From CADCVW01 sp035644935 (lineage in GTDB: Bacteria > Pseudomonadota > Alphaproteobacteria > Sphingomonadales > Sphingomonadaceae): a stretch of 57,633 nucleotides of DNA. The DNA lies in assembly GCA_035644935.1 (NCBI GenBank), contig DASQNO010000015.1:1-57633 (forward strand), read 5' to 3'. Within the stretch, counting starts at the first letter, position 1; each line of letters opens with the position of its first letter. Under the pieces are notes generated by a model that saw only the letters and a program-made list of their open reading frames with translations, was not told the DNA's origin and did no database searches. Of the stretch, positions 9,201-18,055 are shown in pieces. The position numbers and the translations under genes are program-made.

Positions 9201-9231
9201 GCTACATTTGTAGCGTCGCTACATGTGTAGC
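9201..9231. promoter_or_regulatory. Two BlaI-type operators
   Basis: Two 14-bp near-palindromes, GCTACATTTGTAGC (9201-9214) and GCTACATGTGTAGC (9218-9231), are separated by three bases and end 13 bases upstream of the repressor start. Both carry the TACA-N2-TGTA core known for BlaI/MecI operators. They probably overlap the promoter of the minus-strand operon and give autoregulation. Confidence 0.85.
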
Positions 9232-9576
9232 GGATGTCTGTCAATGGCGGGCTTCGGTGTTGGAGCAGGCGGTCCGTGCGAGCTAAACAGCAAGCTTCGC
9301 AAGTTGGGCGAGCCGCACTCCCCGCTCACAAAGCTAGTCTCGTCCCCGCGGACTGTGGGGCTAGCCCCGCGAGGTATCCACTTCTTGCTCATTACGGAGT
9401 GCCGCTGGAGCTGCTTGCGTGGTAGATGGGTCGCTGCCAAGGTGCTGCCGGACTGTGTGCCCCAGATGCATGGAGCCTGTGACGGGAAGTTCGGCTGATC
9501 GACGCTAGGTCTTGGAGCGTACGTTCGTCCTTGCTTGATCGGCTGGCCCCTCTCCTGGAGCAAGGCACTCGACTAC

Positions 9577-11757
9577 ATGGGCTGGAGAGCACATTTGAAA
9601 CTTAAACTTGTGGGCACCGTCTCCTTGCTATCGACCGCTTTGAGCGCGGCAGCACAACCCTCCAGCTCGGCAGCCGATTATCCACCTTGCAAACGTGGTG
9701 CCGGGGATGATCGTTGTATCCAACTCTACGAACGTGGCGTCCGCGCGGCCAGCGCACCCACTGAGATCCGTGGCACCGCATCAAACTTACCGATTCCGAG
9801 CCAACGTATGGGGTCGTGGGGCTTTGATGTCTCCGGCATGGATCGAACCGCGCGTCCGGGGGAGGATTTCTTCCGCTTCGCCAGCGGTAACTGGGCGCGC
9901 ACCACTGAAATTCCTACTGACCGTTCGAGTTTCGGTGCGTTCAATGCGTTGCGCGACCTGTCGGAAGCTCGTGTTCGCCGGCTCGTCGAGGGCTATAGAG
10001 CCAACGATACGGCGAACCCGGAAGGCGCAAAGGTTGCACAGCTTTATCGCAGTTTCATGGACGAGAGGCGCGTAAACGCGCTTGGCGCGCGGCCACTCGA
10101 ACCATTGATCCGGCAGGTGCGGCAAGCGCGAAACAAGGAGCAGATCGCGCAGTCGATGGGGCGCGCCATGGGCGAGGTGGGCGGCACCTTTTTCAGAGCT
10201 GGCGTCAACGACGACTTCAAGAATCCGGACGAGTACGCGCTTGATCTTCGACAGTCGGGGCTCGGACTTCCAGATCGCGACTACTACCTCGAGGAGCGCT
10301 TTGCTCCGCAGAAGGCTCGCTATGAGCTTTATGTCGCTCAGATGCTTGAACTCGCTGGCTGGCAGCAGCCGGCGCAGTCAGCCAAGGCCGTTGTTGTGCT
10401 CGAATCGGAGATCGCGCGCGCTCATTGGTCCCGCGCAGAGAGTCGCAACCGCGACCGTACGTACAACCCGATGACCACTGCGGAGTTGCAGGCGCAAGCG
10501 CCGGGCTTTCCTTGGGCGGCTTTCCTAAGCGCAGCGGGGGTCCGGAATGCGCAGCGGGTAATCGTGGCGCAGAACACGGCGATTCCGAAGCTATCGCAGA
10601 TTTTTGCCGCCGCAGATTTGGACACGCTCAGGGCTTGGCAAGCCTTTCATACGGCAGAAGGAGCGGCGCCACTGCTGTCTAAGCCCTTCGTCGATGCTCA
10701 ATTCGAGTTCCGCAACAAATTCCTACAAGGGCAGCCCCAGCAGCGGGAGCGTTGGAAGCGAGGTGTTGGCTTAGCCGAAGATGCGATGGGCGAAGCAATC
10801 GGGCGCGATTACGTGAAGCTTTACTACACGCCTGAGGCTCAGCGGCAGATGGCTGAGCTGGTGTCGAATCTGCGAACCGCTATGCGCAGCCGCCTCCAGA
10901 ACCTCGCCTGGATGACTCCGGACACCAAGCGTGAAGCGCTCGCCAAGCTGGAGACCTTCACCGTCCGTATCGGTCATCCGGACGAATGGCGAGACTACTC
11001 TGCGCTGCAGGTCCGTCCAGATGATCTTCTCGGCAACGCTCTTCGCGCCCGGCAGTTTGATTGGGATCGCGATCGTCTACGCGTCGGACAGCCAGTGAAG
11101 CGCGGTGAGTGGGGAATGTTCCCGCAGACCGTCAATGCCTATTACAACGCCGTTCGCAACGAGATCGTATTTCCGGCTGCGATCCTGCAGCCACCGTTCT
11201 TTGACCCGAGCGCAGACTCCGCCGTTAATTACGGTGCGATCGGAGGGGTCATCGGTCACGAAATAATTCATGGGTTCGATGACCAAGGCAGAAAGTCCGA
11301 TGGTCGCGGTGTTTTGCGTGATTGGTGGACTCCCGCAGATGCTGCCGCCTTTGAAGTGCAAGCGGCGAAACTCGGCGCTCAGTACGAGGCCTTCGAATTT
11401 CCAAGTCTGCCGGGCCAGCGCATCAACGGCCGGGTCTCGATGGGAGAGAATATCGGTGATCTGGGTGGGCTCACCATCGCCTATGAGGCCTATCGCAATT
11501 CGCTGAACGGCGGCGAGGCGCCCCAAATCGACGGGTTCACTGGGGATCAGCGCTTCTTCCTCGGCTGGGCTCAGGTCTGGCGCACGAAGTTCCGCGATGA
11601 CGCGTTGCGGCAGCAGCTTGCCGTTGGGCCTCACTCGCCAGGCATGATCCGGGCCTACGCGCCGCTTCGGAATATCGACGCCTGGTACAAGGCGTTCGAA
11701 GTTCAGCCCGCTGACCCGCTTTACATTCCGCCGGAAGAGCGCGTCCGCATCTGGTAG
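9577..11757 (+). CDS. M13-family (neprilysin-like) zinc endopeptidase
   Basis: 726 residues from ATG 9577. An upstream in-frame ATG at 9535 only adds a leader before the signal peptide. A signal peptide (LKLVGTVSLLSTALSAAAQ) indicates export. The N-terminal M13 domain begins at GFDVSGMDRTARPGEDFFRF and the C-terminal catalytic domain holds HEIIH at residues 561-565 with the third zinc ligand in GENIGD (E624). NAYYN and a short C-terminal tail with RVRIW also fit the family. Length and motifs are normal, so it should cleave oligopeptides in the periplasm or at the cell surface. It stands alone, divergent from the BlaI operon. Confidence 0.93.
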   Translation: MGWRAHLKLKLVGTVSLLSTALSAAAQPSSSAADYPPCKRGAGDDRCIQLYERGVRAASAPTEIRGTASNLPIPSQRMGSWGFDVSGMDRTARPGEDFFRFASGNWARTTEIPTDRSSFGAFNALRDLSEARVRRLVEGYRANDTANPEGAKVAQLYRSFMDERRVNALGARPLEPLIRQVRQARNKEQIAQSMGRAMGEVGGTFFRAGVNDDFKNPDEYALDLRQSGLGLPDRDYYLEERFAPQKARYELYVAQMLELAGWQQPAQSAKAVVVLESEIARAHWSRAESRNRDRTYNPMTTAELQAQAPGFPWAAFLSAAGVRNAQRVIVAQNTAIPKLSQIFAAADLDTLRAWQAFHTAEGAAPLLSKPFVDAQFEFRNKFLQGQPQQRERWKRGVGLAEDAMGEAIGRDYVKLYYTPEAQRQMAELVSNLRTAMRSRLQNLAWMTPDTKREALAKLETFTVRIGHPDEWRDYSALQVRPDDLLGNALRARQFDWDRDRLRVGQPVKRGEWGMFPQTVNAYYNAVRNEIVFPAAILQPPFFDPSADSAVNYGAIGGVIGHEIIHGFDDQGRKSDGRGVLRDWWTPADAAAFEVQAAKLGAQYEAFEFPSLPGQRINGRVSMGENIGDLGGLTIAYEAYRNSLNGGEAPQIDGFTGDQRFFLGWAQVWRTKFRDDALRQQLAVGPHSPGMIRAYAPLRNIDAWYKAFEVQPADPLYIPPEERVRIW

Positions 11758-12540
11758 TCCAGCTGTTCTTGAGCCCTACTCCTGACTGGCGCGCTGCGTT
11801 TCACATTGGCGATCGTGAAGCGAATCGCGACCGGATCTATGTTTAACCCATCCAACATGCGGTGCGGCGTTCCTCAAGGAGGTCCTCGACGTCTTTTGCC
11901 AGCACGGTTCCGCCCCTGCCAGCACGTCGCGTCGCCTGAAGCTGGTCATGCTCTCTCCTTCATGGGGGAAGACTGCCGGTGCCGATCGCGCGCTCAACCT
12001 GCGGATACTCGTGAAGGCTGAAGGACACGGCGCGAAACCGAACCTCTCTCCATTGTGGCCCGACAGCCATAACAAACAACGCAGGCCTATCGTCATAAGA
12101 TTATGCCTAATCGCCACAACACGAGAGTAAGCTTTCGAGAACCTCTGCTCCGATCACGTAGCACTTCTCGCTCAAGCGGATTCTCCCTCAACGAAGAGCT
12201 TCTACGCGGGGCCGAAGCTTTATCTGGGTCAGCCTCGCGAAAACGGATCCTCGGAGTCAAGATCACCTTCGCGGCTCGGAACGCCAGTCGTGCAGGATCG
12301 CTGCCCGCTACCTCGCGGTCGAAGTCACGCGTGTTTCATCCATCGGTTTGCGCGAACGAAGGAGCCGGACAGTGGCCGACGGGGTGGCGAGGTGCGCGCA
12401 ATCCTGCAAACCCGCGTCACGTCCTCTCTCCGATGGAGCAGCCTCTCCTCGTCAGCGCGGCGAGGCCCAACCACGTCCGCAGCGTCGTCAGGCCGACGCT
12501 TGAACCCGCAGACCCGCGTCCGTTCAACAAGTCCCGGAGC
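11758..12540. other. 783 bp without a recognisable gene
   Basis: Open frames at 11776-12117 (minus) and 12103-12660 (plus) have no recognisable domain and arginine/serine-rich translations typical of non-coding GC-rich DNA. The second overlaps the oxygenase gene on the other strand. I see no RNA gene or strong hairpin. It may be decayed sequence. Confidence 0.4.
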
Positions 12541-13512
12541 TCAGATTTCCAGAGCGGGTTTCGGATCTGGAAACGTATAAGGTCTTTGCCTGATCCAGCG
12601 GGTCGCCAGCCATTTCTCGCCGCGGCTTACCGGAAGGCCCGCGTGAAGCGCACGTCGTAAGGGCTGCCCTTTGTTATCAACGTTCGAAAAGAACAGGGCG
12701 TCGCCCGAACGGCCTCGATGCTTAACGCCGGCTAGCGGGAACTCTGTTTCACCGCCCTGATAATCGTCGTTCAGGTAGAGCAGCATAGTGGCCACGCGCT
12801 GGTTGTCGACGTGCGCCAGCGTATCGCTGTGCGCGCGATACTCGCCTCCGGGTTGATAACGCAGAACCAGAAGCGGCTCTCCGTTACCAGCGGGCTTGTC
12901 GGCCACGGCAGCGATTCGCCGATTGATCGCGTTCACGACCAAGTCTTCGTGGAGGACACCGAAAAAGGCTTCATCGGAACGCCGTATGGGATTCGGAACC
13001 TGGCGCCCGGTTGCAGGATCGACGATCACGGATGGAGCAAGCCGTTCCTTCGCGGCGATCTGGAGCCACTGCGCCTCTGCGGGGGAGAGGAAGCCCGGAA
13101 ACAGGACGACAGGCAGGTCGGCGTCCAGCATCACGGCGTTCTCACGTCGTGCTTCTGGCGCTGTGAACGACTCTCCCATGGCCTCGATAAGGGTAAGCTG
13201 TCTGGCGGCAACCGGAATAGTTTCTGCTAATTCGCGAAGTGCCTTGAGTGCGGCCCTCGGATCACTGGCCCCTCCGATGCCGCTGGCCACAAAATAGCTG
13301 TGTATCAGCGCTGCAGCCTGATGGCCGCGTTCGGCGGCGCTTCGTAGAAGCTCCCGGGCCACGGACAGCTCGCGCCGTATCTCCGCGCCACTGACGCGCC
13401 ACAAGGCAAGCGTACACAGGGCGTTCGGATCGCCGGATCGGGCGGACTGGAACAGAGCTCGTGCAGCCTCGGACAGGCGTCGATCCGCCGAGGGATTACT
13501 GAGACCTACCAT
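12541..13512 (-). CDS. Fe(II)/2-oxoglutarate oxygenase, prolyl-4-hydroxylase type, with Sel1-like N-terminus
   Basis: 323 residues. Residues ~10-110 form alpha-helical Sel1/TPR-like repeats (ALFQSARSGDPNALCTLALW, LLRSAAERGHQAAALI). The C-terminal half is a P4H-type double-stranded beta-helix. Iron ligands are visible as H228-S-D230 in YRAHSD, with a distal histidine in RALHAGLP and the 2OG-binding basic residue in the following GEKW. The family hydroxylates protein prolyl or other residues; the substrate is unknown. It is divergent from another oxygenase gene that starts 124 bases away. Confidence 0.88.
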   Translation of the reverse strand: MVGLSNPSADRRLSEAARALFQSARSGDPNALCTLALWRVSGAEIRRELSVARELLRSAAERGHQAAALIHSYFVASGIGGASDPRAALKALRELAETIPVAARQLTLIEAMGESFTAPEARRENAVMLDADLPVVLFPGFLSPAEAQWLQIAAKERLAPSVIVDPATGRQVPNPIRRSDEAFFGVLHEDLVVNAINRRIAAVADKPAGNGEPLLVLRYQPGGEYRAHSDTLAHVDNQRVATMLLYLNDDYQGGETEFPLAGVKHRGRSGDALFFSNVDNKGQPLRRALHAGLPVSRGEKWLATRWIRQRPYTFPDPKPALEI

Positions 13513-13635
13513 CGCTTGTTACCTCCCACGGATCGTCCTTGATGCTTCCGCGCACCCTGGAGACGGCAAGGCTCCTCCAGGGGTGGCCCAGTCAAGCCCT
13601 TGCCCTCGACCTGGGCGTTTCGTACGTTAGGTCTT

Positions 13636-14286
13636 ATGAGGGTGCTTGGCGACTATCAGAGCGACGGCTATGCCCATGTAGAGCGGCTCATACCCCCCGA
13701 AATAGCCAAAGCGTTCCTGCAGGGCATGAAGAAGGATTTGGGATCGCCGCCCGTTATCGCGTTGAGCCACATCGAGAATTATCCGAACCTTCTGACGAGA
13801 CCAGCCTTCGAGGTCTACGGGCACCATTACAAACCGATGTTGCACTTCCTCTGGGGGCTTACCCCCCTGGTGAGCCAGCTGGTTGGGCGTGACCTGCTCC
13901 CAACCTATGACTACTTCAGGATCTATCGGGAGGGCGATACCTGTCGCGTCCACTCCGACCGACTGTCGTGCGAGCACAGCTTGTCGCTTACGCTCGACTA
14001 CAGCGACGGCGTGCCATGGAACCTCGAAGTTGAAAGGCAGCCTTCGTCGCCTTCCGCCGAGGTGGCCGACGACTTCGGCTCGGTTCAGTACGCTTCGATC
14101 GCGATGAACATCGGCGACGCGGTCTTGTACAGCGGCGTCAGCCATCGGCACGGACGGGTTAGCCCCAATCCCAACGAATGGTCTGCACACCTTTTTCTAC
14201 ATTGGGTCGATCGCGAGGGTCCGTACAGCGATAAAGCTTTCGACGGACAGCTGCGGCCGGCCAATGTCAATTTCAGCTTCGCTTGA
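13636..14286 (+). CDS. Putative Fe(II)/2-oxoglutarate-dependent oxygenase
   Basis: 216 residues from ATG 13636; an earlier in-frame ATG at 13600 adds an unlikely leader. The sequence has the DSBH-type arrangement DYFRIYREGD, then CRVHSDR with H106 and D108 as probable iron ligands. A distal H170-R-H172 lies in VSHRHGRVSPN, with an arginine suited to 2OG binding, and then LFLHWVDREGP. I recognise the fold type but no named family. It faces away from the P4H-type gene across a 123-bp gap, so the two could share a regulatory region. Confidence 0.65.
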   Translation: MRVLGDYQSDGYAHVERLIPPEIAKAFLQGMKKDLGSPPVIALSHIENYPNLLTRPAFEVYGHHYKPMLHFLWGLTPLVSQLVGRDLLPTYDYFRIYREGDTCRVHSDRLSCEHSLSLTLDYSDGVPWNLEVERQPSSPSAEVADDFGSVQYASIAMNIGDAVLYSGVSHRHGRVSPNPNEWSAHLFLHWVDREGPYSDKAFDGQLRPANVNFSFA

Positions 14287-14580
14287 GCAGGGCTACGGAC
14301 GAGGGGCGTTCGTCTAATTGGTGAGCCCTAGAGGCTATACCGACGTGAGCGTACACCGAGACTTGGTTTCCGGTATAAAGCCTATCGAGCCTCCCATTTT
14401 TTCGTGCAATCGTCCCGCCTTCGATGTTCGATGGGATTGACGATGCCTTACTGGCAACGCCGACACCTTCGCGCCCGCCCGGCCACGGGTGGAACTTCGC
14501 ACAACGAGAATTCGCTACAAGCAAAAACAAGGGCCAGGAGATGATCCCGACCCTTTTAGTGCGCGACTTGAATCTTCGGA
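14287..14580. other. 294 bp without a recognised gene
   Basis: Nothing convincing is seen between the oxygenase stop and the end of the minus-strand TonB-receptor fragment. A short minus-strand frame (14273-14530) has no family resemblance. Confidence 0.35.
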
Positions 14581-15000
14581 TCAGAACCGCGCCTTGAACC
14601 CCGCATAGAAGTTGCGACCACGCACGCCATAGATCGCAAGGTTGGTATTGTACCTGTTTTGGAACGGCAGGATGGAGACCAGTTCATCTTCTCGGCCCGT
14701 CTGACCGTTGCCACCAATAGCGCCGCCGATGACGCCGGTGCTGAAGCGCGAAAGTTCGTTTGTCGGAACCAGCGTGCCATCCGGCTGAAAGACGAAGGTG
14801 GAGTTGAACGGAGTGCCGGCTGTCACCCCGTTGCTTACTCCGACCCCGCAAACCGGGGAGGCGGCAGGCCGATTGATCGGGACGAGGCCGAAGCGATCGA
14901 TGCTGCGCGAACGTACGTCGCGGAAGAAAACACGATCAGGATTGCCGTCGCTCCCGTTAACGGCACCGGAAGGGTCGCTCAACGATCGCTTAGACCTCAA
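14581..15000 (-). pseudogene. Internal fragment of a TonB-dependent receptor, truncated
   Basis: The minus-strand frame reads NPDRVFFRDVRSRSIDRFGL, then NRPAASPVCGVG, GTPFNSTFVFQPDGTLVP and GGAIGGNGQTGRED. These are middle beta-barrel and loop segments of sphingomonad TonB receptors. They then jump directly to a C-terminal-like strand RNFYAGFKARF before the stop. There is no plug domain or signal peptide. A probable internal deletion near 14635 joins the middle of the receptor to its end. It overlaps, head to head, a plus-strand receptor fragment beginning at about 14972. Confidence 0.7.
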
Positions 15001-15463
15001 TGTTCTTTATACCTATCTAATTAACCTTAATCAGCGGTCGTTCCCTAGGGCGCCGCTCGAGAAGAACCGCGGACAACTGGATGGTGAAGGCCGGCTGGGC
15101 GCCGGCTTCAAGCACAAAGCGTCCGCACGCGCAGCCTACGGGGTCGGCGGGCTGTCGGCCAGTTGGCAAGTCAACTATCTCGGCAAGATCAGGGACACGC
15201 TTGGGGACGACCCCCAAGGTGATCCTGGCCTGAATGCGTTGAACAGGGTTGGCGACAGCTTTTACCATGACGTTCAGGTTCGTTACGCTGTTGGACCGGA
15301 CCGCAGGTTCGAAGCTTATTTCGGCGTCGACAACCTGTTCGACAATAATCCACCGTTCTTGGTGAGTGGATTCGCTTCGAATATCACGGGCACCGAAACG
15401 GCCGCTCACACCTTCGATCCATTTGGTCGTCGCTTCTACGTCGGAGCGCAGATCCGCTTCTAA
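14972..15463 (+). pseudogene. C-terminal fragment of a TonB-dependent receptor
   Basis: About 163 residues of receptor beta-barrel from GSLNDRLDLNVLYTYLI to the terminal strand FGRRFYVGAQIRF, including DNLFDNNPPFLVSG and RFEAYFGVDNLF. The C-terminal aromatic residue is intact. There is no start codon or N-terminal half. Upstream the same DNA encodes the minus-strand middle fragment, so this looks like one receptor gene split by an inversion whose breakpoint lies near 14972-15000. Confidence 0.75.
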
Positions 15464-15678
15464 CGTCAGTTCGTTTTCGTGCAGATGGGCCGGCGCGTCA
15501 TCGTGCGTCGGCCCTTCTTGTGTTCGGTGCCCGCCGATCGCGCAGGTAAGCTACATCTGGGTTGAAGTTTAGAACGCCACGTACTAAACTGGACTGCGCG
15601 TTTTTTGATCGCATCGCGCAGACGACAAAGCCCGCGGCCGTCTGAGATAGCTCGGGCAGAGTCGCTCAATTTGACAGC

Positions 15679-16203
15679 ATGTTGGTGGCTGCTTCGCGGC
15701 TCGGTGACTGCCAGTTGCGCTACATATTGGATCAGGCCGCATCGGCGCAGTGTCGGGATCTGATGCTGTATGCGTGCGCGATGTTTCAGCCCGATGATCC
15801 GTGCCTACGGCTGCCGGCTGAACGTTTCTGGCTGGAGTGGTTCTGTGACGAGGACAACGCGACTATCAACGGTGTAGGCAGCCGACTTCTACGCATGAGC
15901 AGCGTGCGCATGGGTGCTCTCGTAAGCGCTGATGCGACAGGGCGCCGCGGGAATATTCACTGCTTCTCGGAGGGAGCAAACGGGCCTGTAATGGCGCAGG
16001 TATTTCTGCTGTTCGACTTCGACCGTGAGCTTACCGTTCCAAAGGGTTCTAAGACTGTCTTTCGGCTTACTCATTCTGAGCTCAAGCACTTAAATCCGCT
16101 GTTCCGGCATCTCGTCATGAAGCTCAATCCCGCTTGGGGAAGCTTCATGGGAACATGGCAACCTGCTGAGTTTCGCCAGGCAATCTCAAGCCTTGGGAAG
16201 TAA
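15679..16203 (+). CDS. Conserved-looking hypothetical protein
   Basis: 174 residues with natural composition (many hydrophobic and aromatic residues, for example FWLEWFCDEDN and VFLLFDFDREL). No membrane segment or signal peptide and no family recognised. ATG at 15679 is the first in the frame and has only a weak ribosome-binding site. The downstream strand is free until 16332. Probably a real gene, function unknown. Confidence 0.5.
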   Translation: MLVAASRLGDCQLRYILDQAASAQCRDLMLYACAMFQPDDPCLRLPAERFWLEWFCDEDNATINGVGSRLLRMSSVRMGALVSADATGRRGNIHCFSEGANGPVMAQVFLLFDFDRELTVPKGSKTVFRLTHSELKHLNPLFRHLVMKLNPAWGSFMGTWQPAEFRQAISSLGK

Positions 16204-16331
16204 GCTGGTGCTGCCTGCCGGCGATACTCGCATTCTCCGCGATGTTGAACAGCGGCGGGCTTCTTGAACAGCGCCGCTAGGACCTTGAGCGGCTGAACGC
16301 GTCGCGCACGAAGGCAAAGCGACCTCTGCTC

Positions 16332-16574
16332 ATGGACCACGTGGAGGTCGGCATGCGCCTCGGTTACGATCGCTACTCGGACGGCGCGAAGCAGGACGAC
16401 GCGGAGCGTCCGACGCCCCGGCTGCACTTCGTGCGTGGTTACATCGTTCGGCGTTCGGGCCAAACCTTTTGGCGCACCTCCCATCTACGAGGGGATGCGG
16501 CAAAGCCGGTTATAAGCCGGACCATTCGCTTCAATGCGTTTGGCGGCCGTGGTCAGGAGAGCGCGTCCGCATAG
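16332..16574 (+). CDS. Small basic hypothetical protein
   Basis: 80 residues. The segment HFVRGYIVRRSGQTFWRTSH, followed by LRGDAAKPVISRTIRF, has the [HR]-x-V-R-G-[HY]-x-V-R-R pattern seen in small basic proteins of sphingomonads, including accessory regions. The start is uncertain because no strong ribosome-binding site is seen, and the gene could begin elsewhere. No function can be given. Confidence 0.4.
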   Translation: MDHVEVGMRLGYDRYSDGAKQDDAERPTPRLHFVRGYIVRRSGQTFWRTSHLRGDAAKPVISRTIRFNAFGGRGQESASA

Positions 16575-16695
16575 CCTAGCGCTCAGTCGGCCAATGAGCG
16601 CTAGCTTGATATGGCCAAGACCACTTTCCGTTCTATAAACGGCTTAACATCAACCATGTGGGGTCCATGGCGAAGCTTACCCATCCGAAGGGCAC

Positions 16696-17214
16696 GTGCT
16701 CGCCCTGATCTGGCGCTGGCAGCCCACCACCGCCTACTTCGTACGGAACTCACTAGAACGAGGGTTGGCTACGACCCTGTCGAGCAGTCCAGGCAGCGTG
16801 TATCCGGTTATGGAGCGGCTCAAGGCGCGTGGCTACATCACCGGCGCTCTCACCGACACAGACAAGCGCAACACCGAGCAGCTGAGCTGTACTGAAGCAG
16901 GGACTGAGGCGGTCAGATCTTGGGTGTGCACTGTCGAGCCGTCCGACCTGCTGCCTGAGGACCCATGGCGCAGTAGGATGGCCTTCGCGGACTGCCTAAG
17001 CTCCTTTGAACAGGTGAGGTGGCTCCGCTCCATTCGCACGGCTACCGAAGAGCAGCTTGGGTCGTTAGCGATGCGCTCTGTGACCGCCTCGATTCTGTCG
17101 GTAACCCTAGCGCATGACAATGCACGGATGACTTTGCAGGCGCGGCTGGCCTGGATCAATCACGCGCTGGCCGAGATGGCAGGTGTCGACGGCGTCAGAG
17201 ACGAAAGATGTTAG
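16696..17214 (+). CDS. PadR-family transcriptional regulator, N-terminus uncertain
   Basis: 172 residues from GTG 16696. The winged-helix PadR core is clear: TTAYFVRNSLER, then SSSPGSVYPVMERLKARGYI and the wing ending in LSCTEAGTEAVRSW, followed by a C-terminal dimerisation helix. The GTG removes the first part of helix 1. In the same frame upstream the sequence reads AYPSEGH without a start codon. An ATG at 16667 gives MAKLTHP in another frame, which looks like the natural beginning displaced by a one-base shift at about 16685. So the gene is either shortened by a GTG start or frameshifted. The target is unknown; its last 20 bases overlap the next, convergent gene. Confidence 0.75.
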   Translation: MLALIWRWQPTTAYFVRNSLERGLATTLSSSPGSVYPVMERLKARGYITGALTDTDKRNTEQLSCTEAGTEAVRSWVCTVEPSDLLPEDPWRSRMAFADCLSSFEQVRWLRSIRTATEEQLGSLAMRSVTASILSVTLAHDNARMTLQARLAWINHALAEMAGVDGVRDERC

Positions 17215-17722
17215 CGTTCAGTTCCTCCGCAAGAGCCAATTGAACCGCGGTCCTGATGCGTTTCCGTGCCGCAGGATCATCCGACAAAAGCCTCGCCCAG
17301 AGTTCAAGCTGGCCAACAAGGCAGGACAAGCTACGATCCGAGATCCTGTATGTGTAGCCGCGATCTCGCGCGTGTTGGCCGAGCGAGTTTCCGATAAGAC
17401 TCACGAAAGCGTTCCGAACCCTGTTCAACCCGATCCGGTCCGCGACTGTCCCCTTCAGGTAGTCGTCGTTCTCCAGCACGCGCAACACGCTATGGGAGAG
17501 TTCAGCTGGTCCTCGGGCGATCGGCGAAGCACTCGCGAACCTGTCCCACTCGGCGTCGATCGCGGACTGTATGCGGGCTGAAGGAAGGTGGTTCGCCTTC
17601 GCCATCGCAGGCCCTTTGCCCAACGCTTCGGCGTGAAAGTCGTGCGGTGAAGATGTCCGCCTACCTCCGGTTCGGTTAGGGCGTCGCGGGTCGCGGAAGG
17701 CGAGAATATTGACCTCGTTCAT
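17195..17722 (-). CDS. Hypothetical protein, probably helical
   Basis: 175 residues from ATG 17722; an internal ATG at 17605 (MAKANHLPSARIQ) gives 136 residues and is equally plausible. The C-terminal two thirds look alpha-helical (HSVLRVLENDDYLKG, NAFVSLIGNSLGQHAR, CLVGQLELWARLLSDDPAAR). No family recognised. It overlaps the end of the PadR gene tail to tail. Confidence 0.5.
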   Translation of the reverse strand: MNEVNILAFRDPRRPNRTGGRRTSSPHDFHAEALGKGPAMAKANHLPSARIQSAIDAEWDRFASASPIARGPAELSHSVLRVLENDDYLKGTVADRIGLNRVRNAFVSLIGNSLGQHARDRGYTYRISDRSLSCLVGQLELWARLLSDDPAARKRIRTAVQLALAEELNANIFRL

Positions 17723-18055
17723 GCCGTCTAGTTTAGCCTATGGCTCGCGATTGCCAACGTCCGGGATTGCTCGAATCGCCGAGTGTCTGCCAACGACATG
17801 GTGCGTCTGCGAACGACAGTTACCCCTTAGAACGCAGATTGCGTTTGTCCTGCAGCGATGCTGTGAAGTCAGGAGGAGGGGACGCTGGCAGTCAAGTTTC
17901 GATGGTAGCAGAAGCGGTCGTGCCACTCCGTTTGCTGAACCGGCTCATCGTAGGTTCGGCGGGAATCCTCTCTCAGTCGCCTGTCGCTCGATATCCGGAA
18001 TTCCATACTCGCCGTACTATCCAGGGAAGTGTGATTGTCGACGAGCTTCCTTACT
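17723..18055. other. 333 bp intergenic, no gene recognised
   Basis: This separates a minus-strand hypothetical gene from the AraC-type regulator and would contain the promoters of both. A plus-strand frame across it has no family resemblance. I see no clear palindromic operator. Confidence 0.4.

Noticed and set aside
9188..9244. Longer BlaI-type protein starting at 9244
   Set aside because: This start lies upstream of both operator palindromes, and the extra residues do not fit the family; ATG 9187 does.
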